Source: Cannabis sativa (lineage: Eukaryota; Streptophyta; Magnoliopsida; Rosales; Cannabaceae). Taken from it: a stretch of 64,000 nucleotides of DNA. The first letter of the stretch is position 1; each line of letters opens with the position of its first letter. The notes under the pieces were generated by a model. It was not told where the DNA came from, did no database searches, and saw nothing but the letters and a program-made list of their open reading frames with translations. Of the stretch, positions 12,490-22,967 are shown piece by piece. The stretch is from assembly GCF_029168945.1 (NCBI RefSeq), contig NC_083605.1, positions 3,975,280 to 4,039,279 on the forward strand, written 5' to 3'. The position numbers and the translations under genes are program-made.

Positions 12490-14145
12490 TGGTTAAAGAT
12501 CTTGCGAACTGATAGGGGTGGAGAAATAGTTAGTAGATATGCAGTTCAAAGATCATTAAATTGATTTTTGAATTATATCCAAACTTACCTCCCCAGAAAT
12601 TTCGAGTTGCATATTGATGATTAGTTACTAGTCGTTGCCTAATTCCTTCTATGGTAATACAATTTCAGAATGATGTAATGGTTGTATACTTAACGTAAAT
12701 CATTACCAGATTCATGGATGACCTAATCAAAATCTTAAGAAAAGCTAGAACTGTTAACCATGGTTTGTTAGCTATTCTAAATGATTAGGGGTGGACCATC
12801 CCATTGTCAATAGATAAGAAAGTGTTTGTTCAAACAAATACTACTTTTCTAAGAAAATGACTAAGTCTGAAAAACAAGTAGCAAATAAAGGAGATATTTA
12901 TTCTTGATTCCAAAAGTGTTCTATCATCTTATATAACATATGATGATCCCACTGCCTCTGTTGTCTTGTCACAACCGAAGAGATCAATACCATTTAGTTT
13001 TCTTCGACATAATTCACAGTACCTTGTCGTAGTGGGAGAGTTTCTAGGAACTCACCTTCTTATGACTTGGGAGACACAAGTGATTAAAATCCATTGTGAG
13101 TTTAAACAAGTAATGGATTGTCAAGATAAGAAACTAAGAAGAAAGCCAATAGAACTATGGTTTAATCCATTCACATGGAATAACCTAAAGTTTTCTATTA
13201 CAAGGACATAAAAGGAAATTTTCGTTAATAAGTCTATTCTATGGACTTAACAAAACTTCCTGTTCCTAGTATTATAGGTTTGAGATTATCTAAACCTATG
13301 GCTTGTGGTATACCTGGTAATTACTTACTCTAATGCAAGCAACTTACTTTAGTAAGATGCTGAAGCATTTTCTTTCTAATGGCAATCTATAGAAGCTTCA
13401 CAACTTCTTAGGTATAGATTTTATTTATCTAAGGAAAAGTCTTAACTATTCCAGAAAAGATAAAGCCATGAAAGAATTTCTTACATCAACAGTGAGAGGT
13501 CTTAGATATGCTTTTGTATGCCTTAGACCAGACACCTGCTGTTGAGTGGGAGTAATGAGTAGGTATCGATTAATCCAGAGAAGAACATTGGAAGACAATC
13601 AAGTAAATCCTAAGATAAAGAAGAGGAACTATATGTTAGTCTATAAGGGTGTGTTTAAAACTCTTAGACTACACCATATCAGATTTCGAAATTTGCCTAT
13701 GTGCTAGTAAATATTTCTGATAAGATGGTGGTTACTCTGGGGGTGGAATAGTGATTTTGGAGAAGTGTAAAAACCTATCTGAAGTCTCTAGGTCTACCAG
13801 AGAGAGACTGAATGTTAAAGCTGCAGGAAAGGTACTTATTCAGTCTAAGGAAAGTTCTATACATCTTTGGCACCATTCCAAATTGCCTTAAACTACTAGT
13901 GTTAATTTCCTGATTAACCAAAAGTAGTTGCCAAAGATATAGAATCCAGTATCCCAAGAGAGTAAACATATAGAGAGGAATTTCACATTATCAATGATTT
14001 TGTGATTAAGGAAGAGTAATAGTGGAGAAAAGGTTGTGGTTAATTCAACCTTTCAGATCCTATTACGAGGAGTTTACTACTACTACACTTGATTTGCATA
14101 TCAAGGTGTTGAGATTATTTGAAACGCACTTTTTGTTTTATATTA
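12490..14145 (+). pseudogene. Degenerate Ty1/copia integrase, reverse transcriptase and RNase H remnants
   Basis: Fragments read in shifting plus-strand frames. LRTDRGGEI near 12505-12530 corresponds to the integrase block that carries the second catalytic aspartate. A segment near 13495-13560 resembles the copia block usually reading SLMYA then TRPD, and is followed by a CVGVMSRY-like stretch with a stop codon. Near 13610-13740 are counterparts of the ILRYL, YTDSDF, KSTSG and TLGGG blocks of RNase H. Stops occur every few tens of codons. The order is that of copia. The 81-residue open frame at 12966-13211 is a chance stretch inside this remnant. Confidence 0.75.
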
Positions 14146-14149
14146 GTGC

Positions 14150-14158
14150 AAGTGGGAG
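14150..14158 (+). other. Polypurine tract of the LARD-like element
   Basis: AAGTGGGAG ends two bases before the right LTR, in the expected position and strand for plus-strand priming. Confidence 0.8.
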
Positions 14159-14160
14159 TT

Positions 14161-16054
14161 TGTTGGGTTTTATGCCCTAAATAAAACTCATTTCAATATA
14201 ATCAGATTTGTTTATTAATATAGATCAGAAATAACATTTAATGTTGCATGGTTCACATGATTTATTTCATGATTATATGTACATAATGTATAAATTCATC
14301 TGAAACCCTTTTCACATACTTGATCCTGTTTATTGTGCCGTCAACACATTGGAAAGTAAACATGACTATGTGAATAAAGTTTCCTAGATTTATCAGACAC
14401 AGGGTTTTACTGATATGATAATCTACAACAAGAGTTTACTTGCATTTGGAGAAGTGCTATGTTCTTTCCAGAGCATTGGTTAAAGTAAAGCTCAGGTTGG
14501 ATGCATGGAGTATGCATCGGAAGGGACCGATATTGAACTTTGACTTAGATTTATTAAACTTACCGTAATATCTATTCAAGTCAATATCGCCTAGTTGATC
14601 CTAGATCAAATGATCTTAATCCTGATATGATTAGGCTCAATCTTGAAAGGCTATTCGTGTTCTTTGATTTGTTAGTTAAGCCTACTTTTAGGTCAGGGTG
14701 ATACGTACATTTTGGGAACACGGTAGTGCAATTGAGTGGGAGCGCTAGCATAAACATGGAATCTATAGCTTCTATCTGGCAAATAGTAAGCAAAGGATGA
14801 TCTCCTTCGAGCTTGACCAAACGAACATAAATGGTGGAGTACTCATTTCACATTAGCTGAAATATCATTTATACGGGGTCAAGTGTTTTAAGGAATAAAT
14901 ACATTGTAGGGTGTAACGGTAATTTAATCCCTTTACAAAGGTGTATCATTCATATAGAGGATCATTGATCACATTAGGATTGTAACAATGGATAACTAAT
15001 GATGTGTCTATATGGTGGAACATATAGAGCATTCTATATACTGAGAGTGCAATTCTAAGTTCTATGCGTGGATTCAACGAAGAATTAATAAGTTAGTGAA
15101 TTTTAGTGCTAAATTCTTGATCTACTTATTGGAAGCTCGGTTATATAGACCCATGGTCCCCCCACTAGTTGAGATAATATTGCTTGTAAGACTCATGTAA
15201 TTGGTTTTGATTAATCAATTATAATTCTCAAATTAGACTATGTCTATTTGTGAATTTTTCACTAAGTAAGGGCGAAATTGTAAAGAAAGAGTTTATAGGG
15301 GCATATTTGTTAATTATGATACTTTGTATGGTTCAATTAATAAATATGATAAATGACAATATTATTTAATAATTATTTATAGTTATTAAATAGTTAGAAT
15401 TGGCATTTAAATGGTTGAATTAGGAAATTGGCATTTTTGAGAAAATCAGATACAAAATGTGTTAAAATTGCAAAATTGCAAAAAGCAAGGCCCAATCCAC
15501 TAAGTTTAGGGCCAGCCACTTTTGTAGGAAATTTAAACTGATTTTTTCATTATTTTAATGCCATATAATTCAAATCTAACCCTAGTAGGAATGCTATAAA
15601 TAGATAGTGAAGGCTTCAGGAAAATTACACTTTTCTTCTGACTTTTTCTATTCAGAAAAATTGAGCCTTCTCTCTCCCTATCTTTAGCTGACCACTCTCT
15701 CTCTTCTTCCTTGATAATTTCGAAATCCTTAGTGTATGAGTAGTGCCCACACACATCAAGTGATACCTCAATCATAGTGAGGAAGATCGTGAAGAAAGAT
15801 CATCAGCAAAGGAGTTTCAGCATCAAAGATTCAGAGAAAGAGATCCAGGTTCAGATATTGATAATGCTCTGCTACAGAAAGGAATCAAGGGCTAGATATC
15901 TGAACGGAAGGAGTCATTATATTCCGCTGCACCCAATGTAAGGTTTCCTAAACTTTATATGTGTTTAATTTATCGTTTTAGAAAGTTCATATTTAGGATG
16001 TTAATAAACATACTTGTGAGTAGATCTAAGATCCTGGTAAAATAAATTCCAACA
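14161..16054 (+). repeat. 3' LTR of the LARD-like copia element
   Basis: This 1894-bp copy of 5866-7757 starts TGTTGGG and ends CCAACA. TATA box at 15595-15602. It is followed by the GTGCC duplication. Confidence 0.93.
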
Positions 16055-16168
16055 GTGCCTTCATTGATTTTTTTTTTTATTTTAATTCTTTTTTCCAAAT
16101 TTTTCATTTTTTTTTTCAATTCAGTCTTTTTTTTTTCTTTTTCTTTTGGCACCCCCAAATTACAAGTC

Positions 16169-16594
16169 TCAAACATCCTTCAAAGAGATAGAGGTCTTTT
16201 CTCGGTTGACCTCTCCACCCCCAAACTTCACTCCTTGGCCTTTCACTAAGAATTTTCTTCTTGAAAGTGCATCACGAAGTTCCACTACCCCATCGGGGTA
16301 TACTCTCACCACCAAGAAAGATCCATCACACCTTGAATCTAGTCGTCCATGAGTAGCCTTCGTTAAAGAATTTGAAAAAATCACTTGTTGCCCAACTTCA
16401 AACATTTGAGACCGAAATTTTCTACTAAGCTTCTTTTTCTTTCTCTTCTTTTTGGGTGGTTTTTTAGAGTCAATAGATGCTTTGTCTTTGCTTTCTTGTG
16501 CCTCGTGATCCTTAGCAATTTCTTTAAGGAGAATCTTCTTTCTCACCTTCTTACTAACTTTGAATTTAGACTCCTCAACCATGTTAGGATCCAT
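16169..16594 (-). CDS. Athila-like integrase C-terminal tail remnant, 141 residues
   Basis: The frame has two parts. Residues about 1-75 are lysine-rich and charged, including PPKKKRKKKKLSRKF. Residues about 80-125 (FEVGQQVIF, GRLDSRCDGSF, VVELRD) resemble the small C-terminal domain of gypsy integrases, which normally reads VGxxVLLYNS, GKLKSRWSGPF and VEL. It lies 24 bp downstream of the gag-protease stop, where an autonomous Athila element would have about 1,000 codons of reverse transcriptase, RNase H and integrase core. I infer an internal deletion that joined the end of protease to the end of integrase. Whether this separate frame is translated is unknown. Similarity is judged by eye. 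Confidence 0.6.
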   Translation of the reverse strand: MDPNMVEESKFKVSKKVRKKILLKEIAKDHEAQESKDKASIDSKKPPKKKRKKKKLSRKFRSQMFEVGQQVIFSNSLTKATHGRLDSRCDGSFLVVRVYPDGVVELRDALSRRKFLVKGQGVKFGGGEVNREKTSISLKDV

Positions 16595-16617
16595 ACCTTC
16601 AATTGCTAAGCATTCTC

Positions 16618-18900
16618 CTATTGCATCCGGGCCACGTATGGGATGGAAAACTTGAATGTGGCTTGCTCATCTTGAGCTCTCATGGTGAGCTCTCCTTTTT
16701 CAACATCTATCAAAGTCCTTCCCGTGGCAAGAAATGGCCTCCCTAAAATGATTGGAACTTCCCTATCTTCCTCATAGTCAAGAATAATGAAGTCCGCCGG
16801 AAAGATGAACTTATCTACTTGTACCAAAACATCTTCAATTTTTCCATCCGGATGAGCCATGGAACGATCCGCTAGTTGCAAAGTGACGGTGGTTGGCCTT
16901 GCTTCTCCAATTCCCAACTTCTTGAAAATAGACATGGGCATGAGATTAATACTAGCTCCCAAATCACAAAGAGCTCTTCCAACATCCCGTCCCCCAATAG
17001 AAATTGGAATTGTAAAGCTGCCCGGATCTTTCAATTTAGGTGGAATTTTATTCTTCAACATAGCGCTACAGCCCTCGGTCAAAGCGACTGTTTCAAACTC
17101 GCCAAGCCTCCTTTTCTTTGTCAAAATATCTTTTAAGAACTTGACATAATTTGGAATTTGCTCTAGCGCTTCTACCAAGGGAATATTGATATGGAGCTGT
17201 TTCAACACATCTAAAAACTTCTTGAATTGCCCATCTTGCTGCTGTTTCCGAAATCTTTGAGGAAATGGAAGGGGTGGTTTAGTACATACTGGTGCGGATT
17301 GCTGACTGTCAGATTGCTGACCCGATGCTGTATCAACTGGTCTGGTATCAGCAATTTCCTGGGCAGTTTTTTTACTCAATTTTTCGTCGTTTTGGATTGA
17401 AGTGGGCTCCCCACTACCCTTTATTTCCTCCTCGGAATTTTTCAGATGCTTGCCACTCCTCAAGTGAATGGATTTGCATTGCTCCTTCCCATCCCTCCTT
17501 GGATTCTCCGTGTCACTAGGCAAAGAACCTTGCGGCCTAGCTTTTAATTCATTGGCCAAATGTCCAAGTTGCAACTCTAAGTTTCGAAGAGAGGCAGCTT
17601 GACTTTGTATCACCGCATCATTTTTGGCCATATAATCCCGCATTAAACTCTCCAAAGAACTTGGTTGGGCATTTTGAGCATGTTGTGAATGTCGGGGTTG
17701 TTGTGAAAAACCCGGTGGATATGCTTGTCTTCCTTGGGCTGGTGCGGTACTTGAGCTTGCTCCTTGACCTCCCCAAGACAAATTAGGATGATTCTTCCAA
17801 GATTGATTGTAAGAGTTTGAGAATGCCCCATTGTTTCTGTTAAAATTCTGATTTCCCATGTAACAAACGGACTCCGGATTAGATGGACACTTCTCAAACA
17901 CATGCCCTTCTCCACAAAACACACATGAGACATCATCACTTTGAATGGCAGCAGCTGGTTGAATATTTTTAGCGTTCCCAATACTCAAATTCTTCAAAAC
18001 ATTCGTCATGGAAGCCATTTGAGCTGTCAAAGCCGTTATTGCATCTACCTCAAGGACTCCCGCCACTTTTCTACTTGTTGGAGCTCTTGTGTTGGACCAT
18101 TGGTAGTTGTTACTTGCAATGGTCTCCAAAATCTCAAATGCTTCATTGTAAGACTTCGACAAAATAGCACCATTGGCCGATGCATCTAACACCATTCGAG
18201 AAGCTGCATTTAAGCCATTATTAAAAGTCTCCATCTGAATACAATGTGGTATGCCATGATGTGGACACTTTCGCAAAAGTTCCTTAAACCTCTCCCACGC
18301 ATCACTTGTGGACTCATCTTCAAGTTGCTGAAAAGACATGATCTCACTTCTGAATTTTGCATTTCTAGTAGGAGGAAAGTATTTCCTCAGAAACTTCTCA
18401 GCAAGGTCATTCCAATTGGTCACAGAATCAGGCGGCAAAGTGTTGAGCCATGATCTAGCTCGGTCTCGTAGTGAGAATGGGAATAGCTTCAGCCTTAACA
18501 CCTCTTCACTCACTCCTTGGATCTTGAAAGAATCACTCACCTCCAAAAATGAACGGAGATGAAGGTGAGGATCCTCAGTTGGCATCCCGCTGAATTGACC
18601 CACGGTTTGGAGCATTTGAAACATCACTGGCTTGAGCTCAAACTGCGGTGCTTGTATTTCAGGCCTCACAATGCCTGGATTGAGCTCATTAAACATGGGG
18701 GCTGCATACTCCCTTATAGCCCTTGCTCGATCATCTGCCAATATGATGGGATTAACAATTTGTGGAGCAACCCCATCATTATCAAAATTCTCAGCCATGA
18801 TGTCTCGGCCCTTAGCCTTTTGAACCCTTCTTCTTCTTCGGAATGTGCGTTCAATCTCGGGATCAATAGGAGCAAGCTCAAAGTCCTCTTGTTGGTTCAT
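16618..18900 (-). CDS. Athila-like Gag-protease polyprotein, 760 residues, intact
   Basis: A continuous frame encodes the structural Gag protein and the aspartic protease that processes it. Residues about 95-235 form the retrotransposon gag domain (GQFSGMPTEDPHLHLRSF, LKLFPFSLRDRARSWL, FLRKYFPP). A zinc-knuckle-like motif CVFCGEGHVFEKC follows near residue 325, with three rather than four residues between the second cysteine and the histidine. The middle is rich in Q, S and P. The protease near residues 635-745 has CDLGASINLMP and the flap-side IILGRPFLATG. DLGAS in place of D(T/S)GA is usual in plant Athila proteins. The frame ends soon after the protease with no reverse transcriptase. The start is the first ATG, about 105 bp inside the primer site. 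Intact over 760 codons although pol is missing, which suggests recent origin or retained use. Confidence 0.92.
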   Translation of the reverse strand: MNQQEDFELAPIDPEIERTFRRRRRVQKAKGRDIMAENFDNDGVAPQIVNPIILADDRARAIREYAAPMFNELNPGIVRPEIQAPQFELKPVMFQMLQTVGQFSGMPTEDPHLHLRSFLEVSDSFKIQGVSEEVLRLKLFPFSLRDRARSWLNTLPPDSVTNWNDLAEKFLRKYFPPTRNAKFRSEIMSFQQLEDESTSDAWERFKELLRKCPHHGIPHCIQMETFNNGLNAASRMVLDASANGAILSKSYNEAFEILETIASNNYQWSNTRAPTSRKVAGVLEVDAITALTAQMASMTNVLKNLSIGNAKNIQPAAAIQSDDVSCVFCGEGHVFEKCPSNPESVCYMGNQNFNRNNGAFSNSYNQSWKNHPNLSWGGQGASSSTAPAQGRQAYPPGFSQQPRHSQHAQNAQPSSLESLMRDYMAKNDAVIQSQAASLRNLELQLGHLANELKARPQGSLPSDTENPRRDGKEQCKSIHLRSGKHLKNSEEEIKGSGEPTSIQNDEKLSKKTAQEIADTRPVDTASGQQSDSQQSAPVCTKPPLPFPQRFRKQQQDGQFKKFLDVLKQLHINIPLVEALEQIPNYVKFLKDILTKKRRLGEFETVALTEGCSAMLKNKIPPKLKDPGSFTIPISIGGRDVGRALCDLGASINLMPMSIFKKLGIGEARPTTVTLQLADRSMAHPDGKIEDVLVQVDKFIFPADFIILDYEEDREVPIILGRPFLATGRTLIDVEKGELTMRAQDEQATFKFSIPYVARMQ

Positions 18901-19004
18901 ACACTATAGATACCTGAGATTTCAAAAACAAACCAGCAAGATTAAAAGCACAAAAAATTCTTAGAATGTCAATTAGTTGATAAAACAAAATTTAGAACTT
19001 AAAG

Positions 19005-19022
19005 TCCCCGGCAACGGCGCCA
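19005..19022 (-). other. Primer binding site for tRNA-Asp
   Basis: On the minus strand TGGCGCCGTTGCCGGGGA lies six bases inside the 5' LTR. It is the complement of the 3' end of plant tRNA-Asp, the classic primer site of Athila-type elements, and it fixes the direction of the element. Confidence 0.93.
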
Positions 19023-19028
19023 AAAACT

Positions 19029-20549
19029 TGTTGTGAAAATTGTATTGCTTTATAATTGCGCAAGTGTACACAATCACAAACAAGTAATACAATGATAAGT
19101 AATCAAAGTTCGTCTCCACAGGGACTTTTTACTAAATAATGTTAAATCAACTAAGAGCAATTCCAAGAATTTCAAATAAAAATAAAATAAAGTCACACAT
19201 TAATTCATGAGAAAAATTTGTAGCCTTGATTCTAAACTTGAGAACTAACTTTTTAAGCTAAATAAACTAAAAATAAGAAACTAAAACTGATTAGAATGGT
19301 GGTAATTTCAGATTTAGAAAATAGACTTGGGTGATTAATTTCCACTTGTATGTCCCAGTTGATACAGCAATGACCCAGCAATGACTCAGCAACCCTGGCA
19401 AAGTTAACAGATTTCAAAAAAACCAGCAAGCTTTTTCCAAAACTTGCAATAAACCATTCACAATCTCACAATGCATTCCTACATCAGTTTAGATCATAAA
19501 TAGCCTAATAAAGTATCAAATCTTTAGTTATGCATGGTAGCAAAATATTCCTATTTCACTACTAATTAATACCTAAAAGAAAAGGTAAACATCATGCATC
19601 AATTAGAGGGGTTCAACTAGGTCTTGCTTTTCCAAGTAAGATCTAGCTTGCTAAATGTTAAAAATGGCCAAAAATTAACATTCAATCAACATTTCATCAC
19701 ATCTAATTGAACTAAGACAAGATTACTTCATCATTGCAAAATCAAAACACTAGTCCATACAAGGGTTTATAACCACCCAAATCTCAAAGAGTTTAGTTCA
19801 TAGCTGAAATTAAAAACTCAAAACCAGAAATTATATTGTTCATGAAGTTAAAGAGACACTTAAAGAGAAGAAAATGATACAAAACGAAGTGGAGAGCAAG
19901 AGAGATGAGTGGTGAGCTCAAATCCTTTCTTTGGTAGTTGCCTTCTTCTCCTTCTTCTCAATCTTCTTCTTCTTTGTACTCTCTTTCTCTGTACTTAGAA
20001 ACTCTTTTCTGTTGTAAGTTTTTCGTACCCTTTTCAAAGTGCAGCCACCTTCCTCTATTATCACTCCTCTTTTTCTTTTTGCTCCCCAATTAGGGTACCC
20101 AAGTTTACCCTAATTGGAAATCCCAATCATCACCCACTTGTCCTTCATTTTCCACATGTTTGTTGAGTCAATAGCCAAAATTCGCCACCTCAGCTCGTTT
20201 TTCTTTTCATTAAAGCCAGCTGGACTATCTGCCAAAATAAACTTACTGGGCTGACAAATTGCTACGCGATGATTGCTATAGCAATTCCAGTCAGCAATAA
20301 TCATTTTTCTGCTCCTTTTTCTCCTTGTCCCAAATATTTCCAAATACCTATTCTTGTATTTTTTCTGCTTAAAACACATAAAAACAATAACATAAGTCTA
20401 TTTAACACTTACTAACACACACACTTCCATTTATTACAAAGACACAACAAACTAGACACAATTACACAATTTAAACATTAATTGCTCCACAATTCACATT
20501 AAATTCAAGCTTAAAGATATGAAAATAACTCTAAATCTTAGAGTTATCA
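19029..20549 (-). repeat. 5' LTR of the Athila-like element
   Basis: This 1521-bp copy of 1191-2715 has the same ends. It is followed by the ACATG duplication (20550-20554), after which outer copia sequence resumes for a few bases. Confidence 0.93.
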
Positions 20550-20753
20550 ACATGGAACTTGACTCATTGTTAGGTTATATTTAGCCTATGTTTCGGGTCT
20601 TTAAAGTTAGCATTTTCTCGTCTATTGGTGTCTTTTGGAGCAGTTTTACGCTTGATTTTCATTGTTTCAGGTTCCCGGGGTGTTAAAGTTCAAATTCAGT
20701 CAAATGGCAAAAAACTGGGACAAACTGGAAAAAAATTGGAAAATTCGGCTCCA

Positions 20754-20902
20754 GACGCGTCAGTAGTCGCGACCTCCAAAGAGCCAGGTCGCGACCCTTT
20801 TTCCTGGTTGCGACTCTGGTTGCGATTTCGAGATTTGGCAGAACCTCTGATTTTCGAGGTTTGCCTGAAGTTGCGACCAGCTTAAATGCTAGTCGCGACT
20901 AG
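20754..20902. repeat. GTCGCGAC palindrome cluster in the solo LTR
   Basis: Perfect palindromes are GACGCGTC (20754-20761), GTCGCGAC (20766-20773), GGTCGCGACC (20787-20796) and the 14-bp CTAGTCGCGACTAG (20889-20902). Half-site variants with TTGCGAC or TTGCGAT lie between them. The cluster sits about 70 bp before the TATA box. Confidence 0.85.
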
Positions 20903-20969
20903 GTACGAAAATCGCAGATTTGACCTAATTTTGATTTTTTTCTCAAATTGGAGGCACACCTCTCATCCC

Positions 20970-20977
20970 TATATAAG
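20970..20977 (+). promoter_or_regulatory. TATA box in the solo LTR
   Basis: TATATAAG within CCCTATATAAGG is a good plant TATA context, placed well after the palindrome cluster as expected for the U3/R border. Confidence 0.6.
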
Positions 20978-21801
20978 GAATACGACACTGAAAGTCAAAA
21001 TAAGCAGAAATAGACCTAAATAGTGGATGCAAGTGGAGAGGAAGCTATCTTAAAGACCCGGAGCGATATCACCTTCTAGTTTCTTTCTTTTCCCCTTAAT
21101 TTCTTCTTTATGTTTAGTTTTGTTTCTGAATTAATCATGGATGTTTTTAGAGTTATGTTGAACTAAATTTCCCAATAAGGGAGGATGATGAATGTTGTTT
21201 AAGTTTATGCCTAGTTAATAAATAATTGCCATTCCTTCATCTTATGTGTGAATACTATCTATATTTGTGTTTAATTTCATGTGCAAGCTTGATCACCTTT
21301 TACATGTTTAATGATCTCAATTCGAAATCTGAAAAAGTGAGAATTGAGAATGCTAAAATTGGATAGTCTAGGTTTTGATGTGAAACGAAAGTATTTACAT
21401 AGCCTCAGTGACGAAAAGATTATTCCTTAATGCTGATTTTGTGTTGATTTAATTAAGAAGTTAATTAGAGAACATATTATTTAGAACCTAAAAGATCTGA
21501 AAAGAGTTAGGTTAATTTATAATCTGTCATTCACATTGAGATAAGGATAGCAATTAGGTATTAACATTGGTAGCTTATCAACAGGATTCACCTCCCTAAC
21601 CTCTCATTAATCACTGTTTATTTTCTTGTTAATTTTCTGAGTTATTTACTTTTAAATTGCAAAATTATTATTTTACCAAATAGAATCATAAGTATAGTTT
21701 AGTAGTACTTAATCCAATTCCCTGTGGTTCGACCTCACTAGCGTGAGATACTACTTGATTGCGTACACTTGCGTAATAAACATAAAATTCGTAACACTCA
21801 T

Positions 21802-22387
21802 CTGTCATTGCATTCAACCATAACTAAGATTGAGGACTCCTCATGGCTTCTTGGTAAGTAACTGGTTCAGAAGCGTCTCCCACATCATAATCATGTTCTT
21901 GCAAATAGACAAGGTAGTCATCATGAATAGCAGGTTTGCGAGCTCTCTCTGATCTTCTTAACACAACTTCACCACCCTCAATATCAGGATTTTCATCTTG
22001 CATATGATTCTGAGGTTCATCATGAGCTTCTGTTGAAATTTGTTCAATCACGGGATCAATAGTAGGAGCGGAAGCAACAGGTACAGGGACATAAATACAT
22101 TCTTCCCTGAACAAAATTTCTCTTGACCCTTGACTTGAACTAAATTCATCTTCAAAATAGACAGCTCTATCTAATTCTATCACCCTCGTGGTGTGCGAAG
22201 GACAATAGAATCTAGAACCCCTCGAACCAATAGTGTAGCCTACAAAATAGCCACTAATAGTCTTCCGATCAAGCTTCTTAGATTGTGGGTTATAGGGCCT
22301 TACTTCAGCTTTACATCCCCAAACACGAAAAATGATACAAACTCGATTTCTTGCCTGACCACAACTCGTATGGTGTCTTTGGGACAA
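21802..22387 (-). pseudogene. Copia integrase C-terminal and linker region
   Basis: The frame continues the outer copia polyprotein after integrase. It shows the conserved block [27 protein letters not shown] and FYCPSHT near its start, then an acidic linker and RRSERARKPAIHDDY before the reverse transcriptase. A stop codon follows AMRSPQS near 21824; after it LWLNAMTDE runs up to the solo LTR at 21801. A frameshift near 22320-22380 separates it from the integrase core. Confidence 0.88.
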
Positions 22388-22967
22388 ACTTGCTAGGTAC
22401 TTGATTCAAGATATAAGTAGCAGTCCTTAATGCCTCACCCCATAAAAATTCTGGCAAGCTAGAATGAATCAACATACAACGTACCATATCAAGAAGTGTG
22501 CAATTCCTTCTTTCAGAAATTCCATTTTGTTGGGGTGTCCCTGGCATTGTATATCTTCCATCAATACCACATTCCAGCAAGTATTTGGCAAAAGGCCCGG
22601 GGTCCCTTCCAGTTTCATCATGACGCCCATAATACTCTCCACCTCTATCAAAATTGACAGCTTTAATCTTCTTTCCCTTTTGAAGCTCAACATTCGTCTT
22701 GAAAATCTTGAAAGCATCTAAAGATTCAGATTTTTCACGAATGAGCTCAACATGGCCATATCGAGAAAAATCATCAATGAATGTGATAAAGTATTTATAA
22801 CCACCCATAGCAGGTGGAACAAAAGGCCCACAAATATCAGTATGAATAAGCTCTAACACATCTGCACATCTGTCTGACTTACTCTTTCTAACCTTGGCAG
22901 TCAACTTTCCTTTTATACAATCAACACAGGCAGTAGAATCAAAAAAAATTAAGATCTTGAAGCACAC
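22311..22967 (-). pseudogene. Copia integrase catalytic core
   Basis: This part of pol inserts the DNA copy into the genome. CVDCIKGK belongs to the zinc-binding end. The catalytic triad is present: D in [11 protein letters not shown] in [10 protein letters not shown], and E in [11 protein letters not shown]. The usual RS before the second aspartate is replaced by NF. It overlaps the upstream gag-protease frame in a different phase at an A/T run near 22940-22967, showing a frameshift, and a second frameshift ends it near 22311. Confidence 0.92.

Larger units (their letters stand above)
5866..16054 (+). mobile_element. Copia-derived LTR element with degenerate pol (LARD-like), nested in the Athila-like element
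   Basis: Two LTRs of about 1.89 kb (5866-7757 and 14161-16054) start TGTTGGG and end CCAACA. They are flanked by the perfect 5-bp duplication GTGCC (5861-5865 and 16055-16059). A degenerate initiator-methionine tRNA primer site follows the left LTR and a polypurine tract precedes the right one, so the element reads on the plus strand. The 6.4-kb interior has no long open frame. Its first 3 kb is extremely A/T-rich, and its last 1.7 kb retains recognisable but heavily decayed copia integrase, reverse transcriptase and RNase H. The near-identical LTRs argue that this defective element moved recently using proteins supplied by another element. Confidence 0.93.
1191..20549 (-). mobile_element. 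Athila-like Ty3/gypsy element, non-autonomous, itself interrupted
   Basis: The ends are a pair of long LTRs (1191-2715 and 19029-20549) starting TGTTGTGAAAA and ending TTATCA on the plus strand. They are flanked by the perfect 5-bp duplication ACATG (1186-1190 and 20550-20554). Inside on the minus strand are a tRNA-Asp primer site, a gag-protease frame, a short integrase-tail-like frame, a long non-coding 3' region and a polypurine tract. Reverse transcriptase, RNase H and the integrase catalytic core are missing, so the element cannot move by itself. Without the nested 10.2-kb insertion it is about 9.2 kb. By eye the two LTRs differ at only a handful of places, so it is much younger than the copia element it landed in. 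Confidence 0.93.
20568..21796 (+). mobile_element. Solo LTR of a gypsy-type element
   Basis: A 1229-bp segment starts TGTTAGG and ends GTAACA, flanked by the perfect duplication CTCAT (20563-20567 and 21797-21801). There is no internal region or second LTR, so unequal recombination between two LTRs has probably removed the rest. The end includes CCCTGTGGTTCGACCTC and GCGTACACTTGCG, words common at the U5 end of plant gypsy LTRs, which sets the plus orientation. A TATA box lies at 20970. Bases 20754-20902 carry a cluster of GTCGCGAC palindromes. The 86-residue ORF at 20625-20885 is not recognised and spans that cluster. Confidence 0.92.

Noticed and set aside
12966..13211. 81-residue ORF as a gene
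   Set aside because: It lies within a degenerate copia pol and is bounded by frames that carry the real pol traces.
17643..18909. Several overlapping frames on both strands inside the gag-protease gene
   Set aside because: They are shadows of the 760-codon Gag-protease frame.
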